Assembly (NCBI GenBank): GCA_040388785.1
Contig: JAZKBD010000035.1
Coordinates: forward strand, 1-64,000
Origin: 66-474 sp040388785
Lineage (GTDB): Bacteria; Pseudomonadota; Gammaproteobacteria; Xanthomonadales; Rhodanobacteraceae
Direction of reading: 5' to 3'
Length of the DNA: 64,000 nucleotides
Part shown: piece after piece, positions 53,679 through 62,737 of the stretch
How positions within the stretch are numbered: position 1 is the stretch's first letter
Layout of the letters: each line of letters starts with the position of its first letter
Program-made: the position numbers and the translations under genes
Notes under the pieces: model-generated
What the model saw: the letters and a program-made list of their open reading frames with translations, nothing else
Database searches by the model: none
Told to the model about the DNA's origin: nothing

Positions 53679-54104
53679 GTGGCGGAAGCAAGCCCGGCCG
53701 GAGACGACGCGGCGGTTCGCGAACTCGTCGAGCTGCAAGCCGAGGTCGTGTACCACAACGTCGACCGCACGCTGGCGACCTGGACGCGCACCGCCTTGTC
53801 GTTGATCGTGTTCGGCACAGTAGTGGACCGCTACGGCCTGCTGCTGACGCGCGATCATCCGGTGCACGTCGGCACGCTGCTGGCGATGAACCCGGAATCG
53901 AGCGTGGGCGGCCTGTTCCTGATCGCGCTGGGCGTGTTCATCGCGGCGAGCACCGCCATCCGCCACCAGGCGTATCGCCGGATCTGGCTGCGCGAATACG
54001 GCCATCCGGGCTTCCATGGGCCGTGGCTGGCTTTCACGTTTGCCGCGATGACGGTGATTGCCGGCCTCGCGCTCCTGATCGCGTTGAGCGTGTTCCGCGG
54101 CTGA
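53679..54104 (+). CDS. DUF202/YidH-family membrane protein, first copy
   Basis: A 141-residue protein with three membrane helices and the DUF202 motif NVDRTLATWTRTALSLIVFG near residue 30. GTG 53679 is chosen because it matches the VAE start of the neighbouring paralogue and has GAGAGG just upstream. An in-frame GTG lies four codons earlier. The function of the family is unknown. Confidence 0.82.
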   Translation: MAEASPAGDDAAVRELVELQAEVVYHNVDRTLATWTRTALSLIVFGTVVDRYGLLLTRDHPVHVGTLLAMNPESSVGGLFLIALGVFIAASTAIRHQAYRRIWLREYGHPGFHGPWLAFTFAAMTVIAGLALLIALSVFRG

Positions 54105-54173
54105 AGGCGCATATCGTCAAGCCACGCGGCGCGTGACAAACTATCGGCGACGTCCGGATGCAGGAACGCCGAC

Positions 54174-54605
54174 GTGGCCGAAGAGACACCACTCCCGCAA
54201 ACCACGACCGCGCACGAACTGGTCGAGCTGTCGCTGCAGCGTTCGTACATGAACACCGAGCGCACGCTGGCGGTGTGGACACGCGTCGCGCTGTCGCTGA
54301 TGATCTTCGGGATCGCGGTCGACCGCTTCGGCCTGCTGATGAACCATCCACCCTGGCACGTCGCGCTGGCGAGCGAACTGCTGCCGAATCCGCTGTCCAC
54401 GCTGGGCGGCGTGGTGCTGGTGGGAATGGGCGTGCTGATCCTGCTCGCGACGGGTTTTCGTTTTCTCGCCTACGGCCTCAAATGGCACCGCGAGAATCCC
54501 CGTTACGTGTGGTATCACACGCCGTGGCTCGCCTTCACCTTCACGATGCTGATGGCGGCGTTCGGGATTGCGCTGCTGGTGGTGCTGTGCGTGTACCGCC
54601 AGTAG
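54174..54605 (+). CDS. DUF202/YidH-family membrane protein, second copy
   Basis: A 143-residue paralogue of the preceding protein: NTERTLAVWTRVALSLMIFG, three membrane helices and a charged cytoplasmic end. The two genes are in tandem, 69 bp apart, with similar starts and lengths, which indicates a local duplication followed by divergence. The GTG start has AGGA upstream. The function is unknown. Confidence 0.82.
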   Translation: MAEETPLPQTTTAHELVELSLQRSYMNTERTLAVWTRVALSLMIFGIAVDRFGLLMNHPPWHVALASELLPNPLSTLGGVVLVGMGVLILLATGFRFLAYGLKWHRENPRYVWYHTPWLAFTFTMLMAAFGIALLVVLCVYRQ

Positions 54606-54681
54606 CCCGGATGGAATGAAACGGAATCCGGGAATCCGCGCAATCATCCAGAATTCCGGTGCGTACCTGCACCCGGGCTAC
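54602..54681. repeat. Dispersed repeat with GTAGCCCGG ends
   Basis: An 80-bp element is bounded by GTAGCCCGG (54602-54610) and its reverse complement CCGGGCTAC (54673-54681). Internal gaatgaaacggaatccggg resembles short repeats scattered in gammaproteobacterial genomes. Its left end supplies the stop codon of the second DUF202 gene. Confidence 0.65.
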
Positions 54682-54694
54682 TGCGCAGTCGCAA

Positions 54695-55219
54695 TCACAT
54701 GCGTATCGGGCCGGCCTTGTGGCACGCATCGCGTGCGGTGCGTGCGGCCTGGACACCGGCCTGGTCGTTCTTCGAGTCGGCGATTTCCAGCACCGTTTCC
54801 CAGTTGCTGGCGCACAGTCCGCCGACCTTCGCGCCCAGGTCATACGAACGCCGCGCGTCGGCCTCGGCGGCCGCGTCATCCTTCAGCAGGATTTCGAGCT
54901 CGGCGCGGAACTGCAGGATGTCCGGCGCGTCGGGCGACAGCTTCAGCGCCTGGTTCACCTTCGCCAGTGCGTCCTGGTATTTGGCGGCGCTCTCATCGGC
55001 GCGCGCACCATCCAGATAGCCGTCCACATTGGGATCGCGCAGCGGCGTGACCTGCACCACCGACTTGTCGCTCGCGCGCGCCGCGCGGATGGCTTCCACC
55101 ATGGATGTCGGCGACAACCGACTGCTCACCGGCGCCGGTTGCGGCGGATGCGAACATCCCGCCAGGACGACGGCCAAGGCGACGGCAGCCAGCGCGGTCC
55201 AGGTCACGTTGCGAGTCAT
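54695..55219 (-). CDS. TPR lipoprotein, possible PBP1b activator (LpoP-like)
   Basis: A 174-residue protein with a lipoprotein signal (MTRNVTWTALAAVALAVVLAGC, Cys22 in the lipobox). A short Pro-rich linker and about three TPR-like helical repeats follow (SAAKYQDALAKVNQALKLSPD). It follows mrcB directly. An in-frame GTG at 55243 would overlap the mrcB stop by 4 bp, but ATG 55219 has GGAG 7 nt upstream and fits the signal peptide better. A TPR outer-membrane lipoprotein encoded beside PBP1b activates it in Pseudomonas aeruginosa (LpoP). The same role is inferred here. Confidence 0.75.
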   Translation of the reverse strand: MTRNVTWTALAAVALAVVLAGCSHPPQPAPVSSRLSPTSMVEAIRAARASDKSVVQVTPLRDPNVDGYLDGARADESAAKYQDALAKVNQALKLSPDAPDILQFRAELEILLKDDAAAEADARRSYDLGAKVGGLCASNWETVLEIADSKNDQAGVQAARTARDACHKAGPIRM

Positions 55220-55239
55220 GCGTTGCTCCGGAAGGATGG

Positions 55240-57558
55240 TCACGGCTGCGGGTGCGCCGCAGCGTCAGTGTTGCCGCCGCCGAAAAAATTTTCGAGGCGC
55301 TGCAGGTAGCAATGGTTCTGCACCGCCGGTGCATAGCCATCGATGAAGGGATACTGCTTCGCGCCACCGCACTGCGGCAGGCTGCCCTGCCCGGTCGCGG
55401 GATCGATCCACGCGTACTGGATGCCCTCATCCAGCGACGTGGTCAGCGGTGCGCTCGGCAATTTCTCGAACAACTTCGCCCACACGCGCAGCGCGCCGGT
55501 CGCGCCCCAGAGATGCGTGGGCTGGTTGTCGTCACGGCCCATCCACGTGACCGCAAGGCGATCGCCGGTGAAGCCCGAGAACCATGAATCGCGCTGGTGA
55601 TCCGACGTGCCGGTCTTGCCCGCGACGTGCAATGACGCGAGCGACGAATTGCCGATCGCGGCCGCGGTGCCGTACTGCGTGACCTGCTGCATCATCCAGC
55701 GCACCAGCCCGACCGCCTGCTGGTACTGGCCCTTGCCGGGTTGCACGGCATATTGCTTGACCACTTTGCCCTTGGCATCCAGCACGCCGCGCAAGGTGAG
55801 CAACGGCAACGCATGGCCGTCGTCGGCGATGAATTCGTAGAGCTGCGCCAACTGGAACGGCGACACGTCCACCGAGCCCAGCAGCAGCGACGGATTCGCT
55901 TCCACGTCCTTCAGGCCGAACGAGCGCAGGAAGGCCGCGACGCGACCGATGCCAAGCTGCAGGCCCAGGTGCACGCTGGCGAGGTTGTAGGACTTCGCCA
56001 GCGCCTCGACCATCGGCACCTCGCCGTGCGACTGGTGATCGTCGTTCTGCGGCGTCCACAGCTTGCCGTTCGGCAGCTTCATCGAAATCGGCGAATCGTC
56101 GAGCAGCGAGGCGACGTTCCAGCGCGAAGGATTGGTGAGCGCCATCAGGTAATAGAACGGCTTCAGGCTCGAACCGACCGGCCGGCGCGCGTCGTAGGCG
56201 CGGTTGAAACCGTGCTGGTCGGATTGCCGCCCGCCCACCATCGCCAGCACGTCGCCGTTGCCCGGATCGACCACCACCGCCGCGCCTTCCATGCCATTGC
56301 CGCGCTTGCCGAGGCTCTTCAACGCCTCGTCCACCGCCTGCTCCGCATACGTCTGCGCGGCGGGATCGAGCGTGGTGTAAACCTTGAGGCCGCCACTGCG
56401 CAGTTGCTGGTCGGTGAAGTCCTGCTTCAATTGCCCGCGCACCACGTCCATGAAGGCCGGGAAGCGATCGACCACCAGTTGCGGATTGGCGGTGACGTCG
56501 AGCGGCGACGCTTTTGCGGCGTTCCACTGCGCGTCGTTCAAGATGCCGGTCGCATGGAAAGCATCCAGTGCGACATTGCGGCGCGCCAGCGCGCGCTCGG
56601 GGTTGCGGCGCGGATCGTAGTAACTCGGGCCCCGCACCATGCCGACCAGCATCGCGATTTCCTGCGGGCGCAGCGTCTGCACCGGACGTCCGAAGTAGTA
56701 CCAGCTCGCCGCGGCAAACCCGTGCACCGCCTGGCCGCCCTGCTGGCCCAGGAACACTTCGTTGCAATAGGCCGCGAGGATCTGGCCCTTGGTGTAATGC
56801 GCGTCCAGCAGGATCGACAGCAACGCTTCGTTGAACTTTCGGATCAGCGTCTGGTTGCGGTCGAGGAACAGGTTGCGCACCAGCTGCTGGGTGATGGTGG
56901 ACCCCCCCTGCACCACATGGCCGGCGCGCAGGTCGGCCAGCGCCGCACGCGCGATCGACGACAAGTCGATGCCGTGGTTGTGCTTGAAGTCGCGATCCTC
57001 GACCGCCTGCACGCCCTGCACCAGCAGCGGCGGCAGCTCGTCGAGCTGCACGATGATGCGTTCTTCCTGCTCGGAACCGTACATCGTCGCGATGCGCGCG
57101 GGGTCGAGGTGCGCCCTGCGCAGCGGCTTGTCCGCGGTGAGATCGAACACCGACTGGACCTGGCCCGAACCCAGCGTCACGCGCACGCGGCGCGGCAACT
57201 CGCCGCCAACCGGATCCATGTAGCCGCGCGAGGCGATCGTGAACTTGTCGCCGTCGATGCTGTACGTGCCGGGCACCTGCGCGACCTGCGCGGCCTCGGT
57301 GTAGCCGGCCATCTGCAGTTCCAGTTCCAGCGTGGCCTTGTTCATCGGCACGCCGGCTTCCAGCAACGACGGGCGCGCGTACACGCGCGTCGGTTGCGTG
57401 AAATCGATTTCGCTGACGCGCGTCTTCACGCGGCGATCGAGCACCAGCGTGTACGGCACCACGAAGCCGACCGCGAAACCGATTCCGATCAGGATGGGCC
57501 AGCGTGCGAATGGCCAGACCCGGGCGATGAACCCGCGCACGCGTTCGAACCAGGACAA
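55240..57558 (-). CDS. mrcB: Bifunctional penicillin-binding protein 1B
   Basis: This 772-residue class A PBP polymerises and cross-links peptidoglycan. A cytoplasmic tail and a helix at about 20-40 precede a UB2H-like domain (about 55-145). The GT51 domain follows, with the catalytic Glu187 in AVEDRDF and GGSTITQQLVRN. The transpeptidase domain has S463-S-L-K466, S523-Y-N525 and K648-T-G650. All catalytic motifs are intact. The downstream TPR lipoprotein is likely its activator. Confidence 0.95.
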   Translation of the reverse strand: MSWFERVRGFIARVWPFARWPILIGIGFAVGFVVPYTLVLDRRVKTRVSEIDFTQPTRVYARPSLLEAGVPMNKATLELELQMAGYTEAAQVAQVPGTYSIDGDKFTIASRGYMDPVGGELPRRVRVTLGSGQVQSVFDLTADKPLRRAHLDPARIATMYGSEQEERIIVQLDELPPLLVQGVQAVEDRDFKHNHGIDLSSIARAALADLRAGHVVQGGSTITQQLVRNLFLDRNQTLIRKFNEALLSILLDAHYTKGQILAAYCNEVFLGQQGGQAVHGFAAASWYYFGRPVQTLRPQEIAMLVGMVRGPSYYDPRRNPERALARRNVALDAFHATGILNDAQWNAAKASPLDVTANPQLVVDRFPAFMDVVRGQLKQDFTDQQLRSGGLKVYTTLDPAAQTYAEQAVDEALKSLGKRGNGMEGAAVVVDPGNGDVLAMVGGRQSDQHGFNRAYDARRPVGSSLKPFYYLMALTNPSRWNVASLLDDSPISMKLPNGKLWTPQNDDHQSHGEVPMVEALAKSYNLASVHLGLQLGIGRVAAFLRSFGLKDVEANPSLLLGSVDVSPFQLAQLYEFIADDGHALPLLTLRGVLDAKGKVVKQYAVQPGKGQYQQAVGLVRWMMQQVTQYGTAAAIGNSSLASLHVAGKTGTSDHQRDSWFSGFTGDRLAVTWMGRDDNQPTHLWGATGALRVWAKLFEKLPSAPLTTSLDEGIQYAWIDPATGQGSLPQCGGAKQYPFIDGYAPAVQNHCYLQRLENFFGGGNTDAAAHPQP

Positions 57559-57695
57559 GGCTGTCTATCTATCCAGCAAGGCGTCGGCGGATTTTAGCGG
57601 ATCGCCGCGGCCGGCTCGCGCGCACCGTTGCACGAATTCAGCCACGATTGGTGATTGCGACCCGCGGCCGCACTCGGCCGCAGGTCGCGCATGCA

Positions 57696-58229
57696 TTACC
57701 AGCGCCGCCTCACCAGGAACTGCGCGCCGCAGCCCTTGTCCACCCAGATGCCGGCGCGGTTCCAGCCCCAGGTGCGGCCCTCGATGCAGGCGGCACTGGA
57801 GTTCTGGCGTTGCAGCCTCACGTGCCCGCGCGCGCCCACGTCAACCTGGCAGAAGTAGCGCCGGTATTGCGGACTGCCGCACGACACCACGAATTCGCGA
57901 TTCCAGCCCTGACCCGGTCGCCAGCCGCCGCCGCCATTGCCGACCGCGAATACGCCGCCGCAACCCTTGTCCACCCAGACGCTACCGCGATCGAAGCCCC
58001 AAGTCCGGCCTTCGATGCAGGCCGATTTCGAGGTCTGCTGGACGATGCGCACGCCGCGCCAATTACCGGGCACCGCGCAGCGCAGCATGCGGTGCTGGGG
58101 GCTCCCGCAGGAAACGGTCTGCGGGCCGTAGCCCGGCGGCGGTGGTCGAGGGCCGTAACTCACCTGCGCGCTCGCCGCGCCAGCGAATGCCATAACAGAT
58201 GCCGCGAACATCCATCCGATCTTGCGCAT
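57696..58229 (-). CDS. Secreted DUF3011 protein with two repeats
   Basis: A 177-residue exported protein. The signal peptide ends at ASAQV, then two DUF3011 modules follow (about 38-95 and 112-172). Each has a VSCGSPQ start, an SACIEGRTWGWN or equivalent core and a VDKGC end. The repeats share paired cysteines, probably disulfides. DUF3011 proteins are common in xanthomonads and their role is unknown. Confidence 0.85.
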   Translation of the reverse strand: MRKIGWMFAASVMAFAGAASAQVSYGPRPPPPGYGPQTVSCGSPQHRMLRCAVPGNWRGVRIVQQTSKSACIEGRTWGFDRGSVWVDKGCGGVFAVGNGGGGWRPGQGWNREFVVSCGSPQYRRYFCQVDVGARGHVRLQRQNSSAACIEGRTWGWNRAGIWVDKGCGAQFLVRRRW

Positions 58230-58302
58230 CGCACTGCCCTCCTGGTTGGTGTTGCGTCAGTTTCCAGATCGACAACTGAACCGCGGCTGGCGATGACGCT
58301 GC

Positions 58303-58620
58303 TCAGTCCGCGGCTGCCTTGCTGCTCTTCTCCGGTGCGGGCTTGGCGGTGTCCTTGGCGGATTCCGCCGGCTTGTCGGCCGGGGCTTCCTTCGGTTTGG
58401 CCGCTTCACCGGCAAGGTTGTGCTTCTTTTCCTTGTCCGACTTGAAATCGGTCTCGTACCAGCCGCTGCCGGCCAGGCGGAACGCGGGCGCGGTCACCTG
58501 CTTGTGCACGGTGTGGTGCTTGCCGCAGTGCGGGCAGACATCGGGATCGGCGTCGGAGAGCTTCTGCAGGCGCTCGAACTTTTCGCCGCAGGCGTCACAG
58601 CGGAACACGTAGATGGGCAT
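58303..58620 (-). CDS. FmdB-family zinc-ribbon protein
   Basis: A 105-residue protein. The N-terminal zinc ribbon (MPIYVFRCDACGEKFERLQ, CPHCG) binds one zinc. The C-terminal half is rich in Lys, Ala, Pro and Glu and is probably disordered. The family is thought to be regulatory. No partner is visible. Confidence 0.88.
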   Translation of the reverse strand: MPIYVFRCDACGEKFERLQKLSDADPDVCPHCGKHHTVHKQVTAPAFRLAGSGWYETDFKSDKEKKHNLAGEAAKPKEAPADKPAESAKDTAKPAPEKSSKAAAD

Positions 58621-58733
58621 TGCCGGAGACCTTGAAACCGGATCGCGCAATGATAGCGCCGTTGTGCATGCATTCGGCTGCGGCGCCTATCATGGCCGGC
58701 TCTCATCCTGCACGTTTGCCACAAGGAACCCCG

Positions 58734-59381
58734 ATGCCGTTCGTCCGCTCCGCAACACTTGCCGTGATGATCTTCGCCGCCGTTCCCGCTGCGCGCGCCG
58801 TGGCACAGGCGTGCCCCGCCACGTGGCCGGCGCAACCGGCCGCATGGGTCGCGCACATCGATGAAGTGAATCGCGGCTTGGGCATCCCGGCCGACTACGC
58901 CGCGAAGCACAACCTGGTGCCGCTGCCCGAAGGCAAGGATCTGGTGGAGGTGCCGCGCGACGTGTACGGACGCAAGGTTGAGATGGTGGCGCCCGCCGCC
59001 GCTGCGTTGAAAACGATGTTCGCAGCCGCCGCCCGCGATGGCATCAAACTGGAAACCGTATCCGGCTTCCGCAGCATCAATTACCAGACCGGCCTGATCC
59101 GCAGGAAATTGAAGGGTGGCATGAGCATCCAGAAAGCGCTCAGCATCAACGCGGTGCCGGGCTACAGCGAACACCAGACCGGCTGCGCGGTGGACCTGAC
59201 CACGCCCGGCGTGCCGGCGGCCGACGGCAGCTTTGAACACAGCAAGGCTTTCGCCTGGTTGCAGCAGCACGGCGCCGAATACGGCTTCCATCTTTCGTTC
59301 CCGCCGGGCAACAAGTACGGCTACGAATACGAGCCGTGGCATTGGCGTTATGTCGCGGCCGAACCCGCGCGATCGCGCTGA
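58734..59381 (+). CDS. D-alanyl-D-alanine carboxypeptidase, VanY type (M15B)
   Basis: A 215-residue secreted zinc peptidase with a signal peptide ending near AVAQA. Metal ligands are seen in SEHQTGCAVDL (His and Asp of HxxGxAVD-type) and the EPWHWRY histidine. SGFRS upstream is the conserved substrate-binding block. It trims D-Ala from peptidoglycan stem peptides. The ATG has an AAGGAA ribosome binding site. Confidence 0.92.
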   Translation: MPFVRSATLAVMIFAAVPAARAVAQACPATWPAQPAAWVAHIDEVNRGLGIPADYAAKHNLVPLPEGKDLVEVPRDVYGRKVEMVAPAAAALKTMFAAAARDGIKLETVSGFRSINYQTGLIRRKLKGGMSIQKALSINAVPGYSEHQTGCAVDLTTPGVPAADGSFEHSKAFAWLQQHGAEYGFHLSFPPGNKYGYEYEPWHWRYVAAEPARSR

Positions 59382-59490
59382 CGCGACGTCCAGTCGCAGG
59401 TTGGCGCTGAGCCGGGCTTCATCCGGCGAAGCCCAACGCGTGCGGCAGATCGTTGTTGGGCTTCTGCCGATGAGCCGGCATCCTCCCAAG

Positions 59491-60183
59491 CTACGCGCGG
59501 TCGGACAACTTGAAATCGGTGTACTGGAACCGGTTGTCCCGCAAGTTCGAAGCGCCGCGTTCGAGATGCAACGGTTCGGCGAACAACGGACCCGCATAAC
59601 TCAGCGTGTGGAACTCGCCGCGCTCGCCGCAAGGATCGACCGCGGCGGGCAATTCGCCGAGCAAGGCCGGGTCGTACTCGCGGCCGGAAAGCGAGCCGTC
59701 GAGCTGCTGCGTATCCACGCACGTCAGCACCGCGCGATGACCGTCTGCGTAAAACCTTCGCGACAACGCGCGCGTATCCGCCCCCCATAGCGGGAACACG
59801 CCGGACCACCCGGCGCCGGCGAGCTGGCGTTCGCGATACGCGCGCACGTCTTCGAGAAACAAGTCCCCGAACGCGCAATGTCGAAGGTCCGGCCAGTGCT
59901 CGCGCGCGTGCCGCAGCGCATTCGCGTGCGCGGCTTCGTACGCGTCATTGCTGGACGGCCAATCGATCCGGCACTCAATCAGGGGCAAGCCGATGGCGGC
60001 GGCCTGCGCCTGCACGACGTCGCGCCGGATGCCGTGCATCGAAACCCGCTCGAACGTGCCCGTGATCGTCGTGAGCAACGCGACCACACGCCACGCCGGA
60101 TTCTCGCGCAGCGCAGCGAGCGCCATCAGGCAATCCTTGCCGCCGCTCCACGACAGCAGGATCGGTGCCGGCTCACTGGCCAC
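59491..60183 (-). CDS. COG2102-type ATP-pyrophosphatase (diphthine-ammonia ligase fold)
   Basis: A 230-residue protein with the PP-loop SWSGGKDCLMAL near 11-22, the middle motif GDLFLEDVRAYRE and the C-terminal CGERGEFHTLSY typical of the family. In eukaryotes and archaea homologues amidate diphthine, but bacteria lack diphthamide, so it must do something else here. It follows btuB by 14 bp under the same riboswitch, which suggests a link to cobalamin or corrinoid use. The start is set at GTG 60183, with GAGAGG upstream. Confidence 0.83.
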   Translation of the reverse strand: MASEPAPILLSWSGGKDCLMALAALRENPAWRVVALLTTITGTFERVSMHGIRRDVVQAQAAAIGLPLIECRIDWPSSNDAYEAAHANALRHAREHWPDLRHCAFGDLFLEDVRAYRERQLAGAGWSGVFPLWGADTRALSRRFYADGHRAVLTCVDTQQLDGSLSGREYDPALLGELPAAVDPCGERGEFHTLSYAGPLFAEPLHLERGASNLRDNRFQYTDFKLSDRA

Positions 60184-60197
60184 GGCAACAACGCCTC

Positions 60198-62334
60198 TCA
60201 ATCATGATCGGGCCTCCAACTCAGCGTCAGCATGACATTGCGTCCGGGCTGGTTGTAGAACCACGCGGTTTCGTAGTTCTTGTCGAACACGTTGTTGAGC
60301 GCGAGCTGCAGCTTCCAGTCGCGATTGACCTGCCAGTCCGCGCGCAGGTTGGTCAGCGCGTAGCCGCCCAGCGGGTCCTGGTTGGCGATGTCGTCGTACG
60401 TGCGCCCCGCGATGTACCAGCTTGCGCCGACACTCAAACGCCCGAAGCTGCGATCGGCGTCGAAGCGCGCGCTCCGGCGCGGTCGTCGCGGCAATTCGTT
60501 GCCATCATAAAAGCCGCCCGCGGCATCGTCGCGTGCATTCATCAACGTCGCGGTGGCGCGCACGTCCCAGCCCGCGAGCTTGCCGCCCACCACGCCTTCC
60601 AGGCCCGTGATGCGCGCGCGGTCGATATTGTTCGGCAGGTTGAGCGCGGCGTCCCAGGTGATCAGGTCGCTGACGTCGTTGCGGTACGCCGACAGCGACC
60701 AATGCCCCCAAGCGGGCGTGCCGCGCAGGCCGATTTCGAAATTGCGCGAACTTTCCGGACGCAGGTTCGGATTGGAGAAACCTGGATAGTACAAATCATT
60801 GAACGTGGGCGCGCGGAACGCCGTGCCCCAGCTCGCGGTGACGCGCAGATCCTTCGCGAAATTCCAGCCCCACAAGACGCTTCCGGTGGTCTTGCCGCCG
60901 AACTGGCTGTTGTCGTCGCGGCGCACGTTGGCCTGCAGCGACTGCGTGCCGAAGCTGCGCTGCCACTGTGCGAACACGCCGCGACCGGTACGCGCATCCT
61001 GCGTGAACACGTAGTTGCTGGCCACCGCTTCGCGCTGCCAATCCAGTCCGGTGCTGAGCAGTCCGCCGCCCAGTGCGACGTCCGCCTGCAACGAACCGAG
61101 CGTACGGCGCGTGTCGAAATGATCGAGGTAAACGCCTTCGAGGAACTCTTCGTAGAAATCCGCGCTGCTGCCAACGCGCAAGGAGAGATTCAAGTTGTCG
61201 TTCGGACGGAAGTGCAACTGACCGCCCAGAACCTGCGTCGAATAATCATCGGAATCGCCGAAGCTGCCGTCGTACTTGTTGAAGCCCTGCGTGCGCATTG
61301 CCAACGCGTCGGCGCTCCATTGCGCGTTGAACTGATAGGCGCCATGGATCGTCAGCGCGTTGTCATGGAAGCCATCGCGGTCGGGCTGGTCGGCAAAGCA
61401 CCCCGCGAACGCTTCCGCGGCGCCAACGCGGCAGGCATTGATGCCCTTGGTCTGTTCGTCCAGGGCTGTCTTGATCTTCTCTTTCAGGCCGGGAGTGAAC
61501 TTCGACAGGTCGGCGATCACCTGCACGAACGCCCGCCCCAGAACACCAGCCATGGCTCAGGATCCTACGGGAGCCGGAGGCGAAGCCTGCCCCATCAGGG
61601 CCATGAATGCCGACTCCGCCGCACGCTGGTCGTACATCTCCTCCGTCGTCACACCCTCCACCCCAATCGGGGGTAGGCGCAGATCGATGTCGAACTTGTT
61701 GCGCTCCTTCTCGTCCATCGTGCGCACNNNNNNNNNNGTGCGTCGCCTGCACCGAAATCCAGCCCTTGTCGCCCGCGGCGGAAAATCCGGAAGAGGCTTT
61801 CCAGTGCGACCAACTGCCGATGCCGACGCTGGCGTTCGGCGTGAACGTGCCGGGTGCGTGGCGCAGGAATATCTGGATCACCCCGCCGATCGCTTCCGAA
61901 CCGTACAAGCTGGAGAACGGCCCGCGCACGATTTCGATGCGCTGAATCTGGTCGACCGGAATGTCCTCGATCGGCGTGGTGCCCGCCGTCGCGGAACCGA
62001 TGCGGATGCCATCGACCAGCACCAGCACCTGGTTGGCGTTGGTGCCGCGCAGGAACATGGCGCTGACCTTGCCGAGGCCGCCCTGGTTGCTGATCGCCAT
62101 GCCGGGCGCGTCGTTCAACAGGTCCTGCAGCGACGACGGCTGCAGCAACTCGATTTCCGTGCGCGTGATCACGGTGACGGGCGCCAGCGTCTGGTCTTCC
62201 GTCTGCGCGGTGCGCGTGGCGGTGACGATGATCTGGCCGAGCGTGGTCGGCACGCCTTCCGCAATGGCCGCGACGGGAACACAACAAAGCGCGGCCAGCA
62301 CGCAGCGGCCGAGCGAACGACGATGCAATTTCAC
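60198..62334 (-). CDS. btuB: TonB-dependent vitamin B12 receptor, interrupted by foreign sequence
   Basis: The N-terminal part (GTG start with AGGAG; MKLHRRSLGR, signal peptide ending AIAEG) has the TonB box region, a plug with PVTVITRTEIE and DGIRIG, and the first strands to GWISVQATH. The rest begins INACRVGAAEAFAGCF and ends RNVMLTLSWRPDHD, a normal BtuB barrel. Between them lie ten N and about 285 bp of unrelated phage-tail-like sequence, where only a few residues should be missing. A cobalamin riboswitch upstream confirms the substrate as a corrinoid. As written the gene is broken; the most probable cause is misassembly. Confidence 0.85.
61443..61727 (-). other. Phage tail gene fragment embedded in btuB
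   Basis: On the minus strand two open pieces fill this stretch. The first is the last 56 residues of a protein (MDEKERNKFDIDLRLPPIG ... ALMGQASPPAPVGS, stop at 61557). Three bases later comes the start of another (MAGVLGRAFVQVIADLSKF, 37 residues, ending DEQTKG at the btuB junction). Short tail-assembly protein followed by tape measure is the usual order in siphophage tail operons, and the second N-terminus looks like an actinophage tape measure. It reads into btuB in frame by chance. Confidence 0.65.
61728..61737. other. Assembly gap (10 N)
   Basis: Ten undetermined bases sit between the true btuB N-terminal part and the phage-like piece, marking a scaffold join. Confidence 0.95.
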
Positions 62335-62454
62335 GATGACTCCTGTCCGCGCCTGCCCGCGCGGTTGGGTGGGTGTCGTGGACAGGGGAAGGAGTGCGGC
62401 GCCGTGCGCGATGCGCATGACCCCGAGACACAAGCCCGCCGCTTGTCCGGTTCT

Positions 62455-62655
62455 TGCCGAAAGGCCGGTCTCCGGGCTCGCGAGCGAAGGCTTGTTGCCT
62501 TCATCGATCCGCGCCTTCCCGAGCTTGCGCTCAGTGGCTTCGTGCGGATCGCTGCTCGCCTACCGTTGCGGGGGCAGCTCCGGAATGGCCGTCCATTTGC
62601 ACGAAGCCAATGGAACAGCGTCACCGGATTCCCGTTTCAATCGTCCGACGCGCGG
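62455..62655 (-). promoter_or_regulatory. Cobalamin riboswitch
   Basis: On the minus strand the conserved series is present in order: CGGGAATCCGGTG, GAGCTGCCCCCGCAACGG, AGCCACTG, GGGAAGGCG, and the B12 box AGCCCGGAGACCGGCC (62463-62478). It lies upstream of btuB, so binding of adenosyl- or other cobalamin should switch off btuB and the following ATPase gene. The downstream 120 bp before the GTG would hold the expression platform; no clear terminator is visible. Confidence 0.95.
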
Positions 62656-62677
62656 ACGATCACCTTGGGCAATCCGC

Positions 62678-62683
62678 ATCATA
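62678..62683 (-). promoter_or_regulatory. -10 box upstream of the riboswitch
   Basis: TATGAT on the minus strand lies about 40 bp before the first conserved riboswitch block, which fits a transcription start near 62671. Confidence 0.5.
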
Positions 62684-62737
62684 GACGAACGCGGGGCCCC
62701 CGTCACTTGGTCACGATGCGTGCACACTGCACGCGAC

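Noticed and set aside
61363..61553. A real fusion of tape-measure N-terminus with the BtuB barrel
   Set aside because: The joined frame makes no biological sense; the N gap beside it and the missing few BtuB codons indicate a chimeric join.
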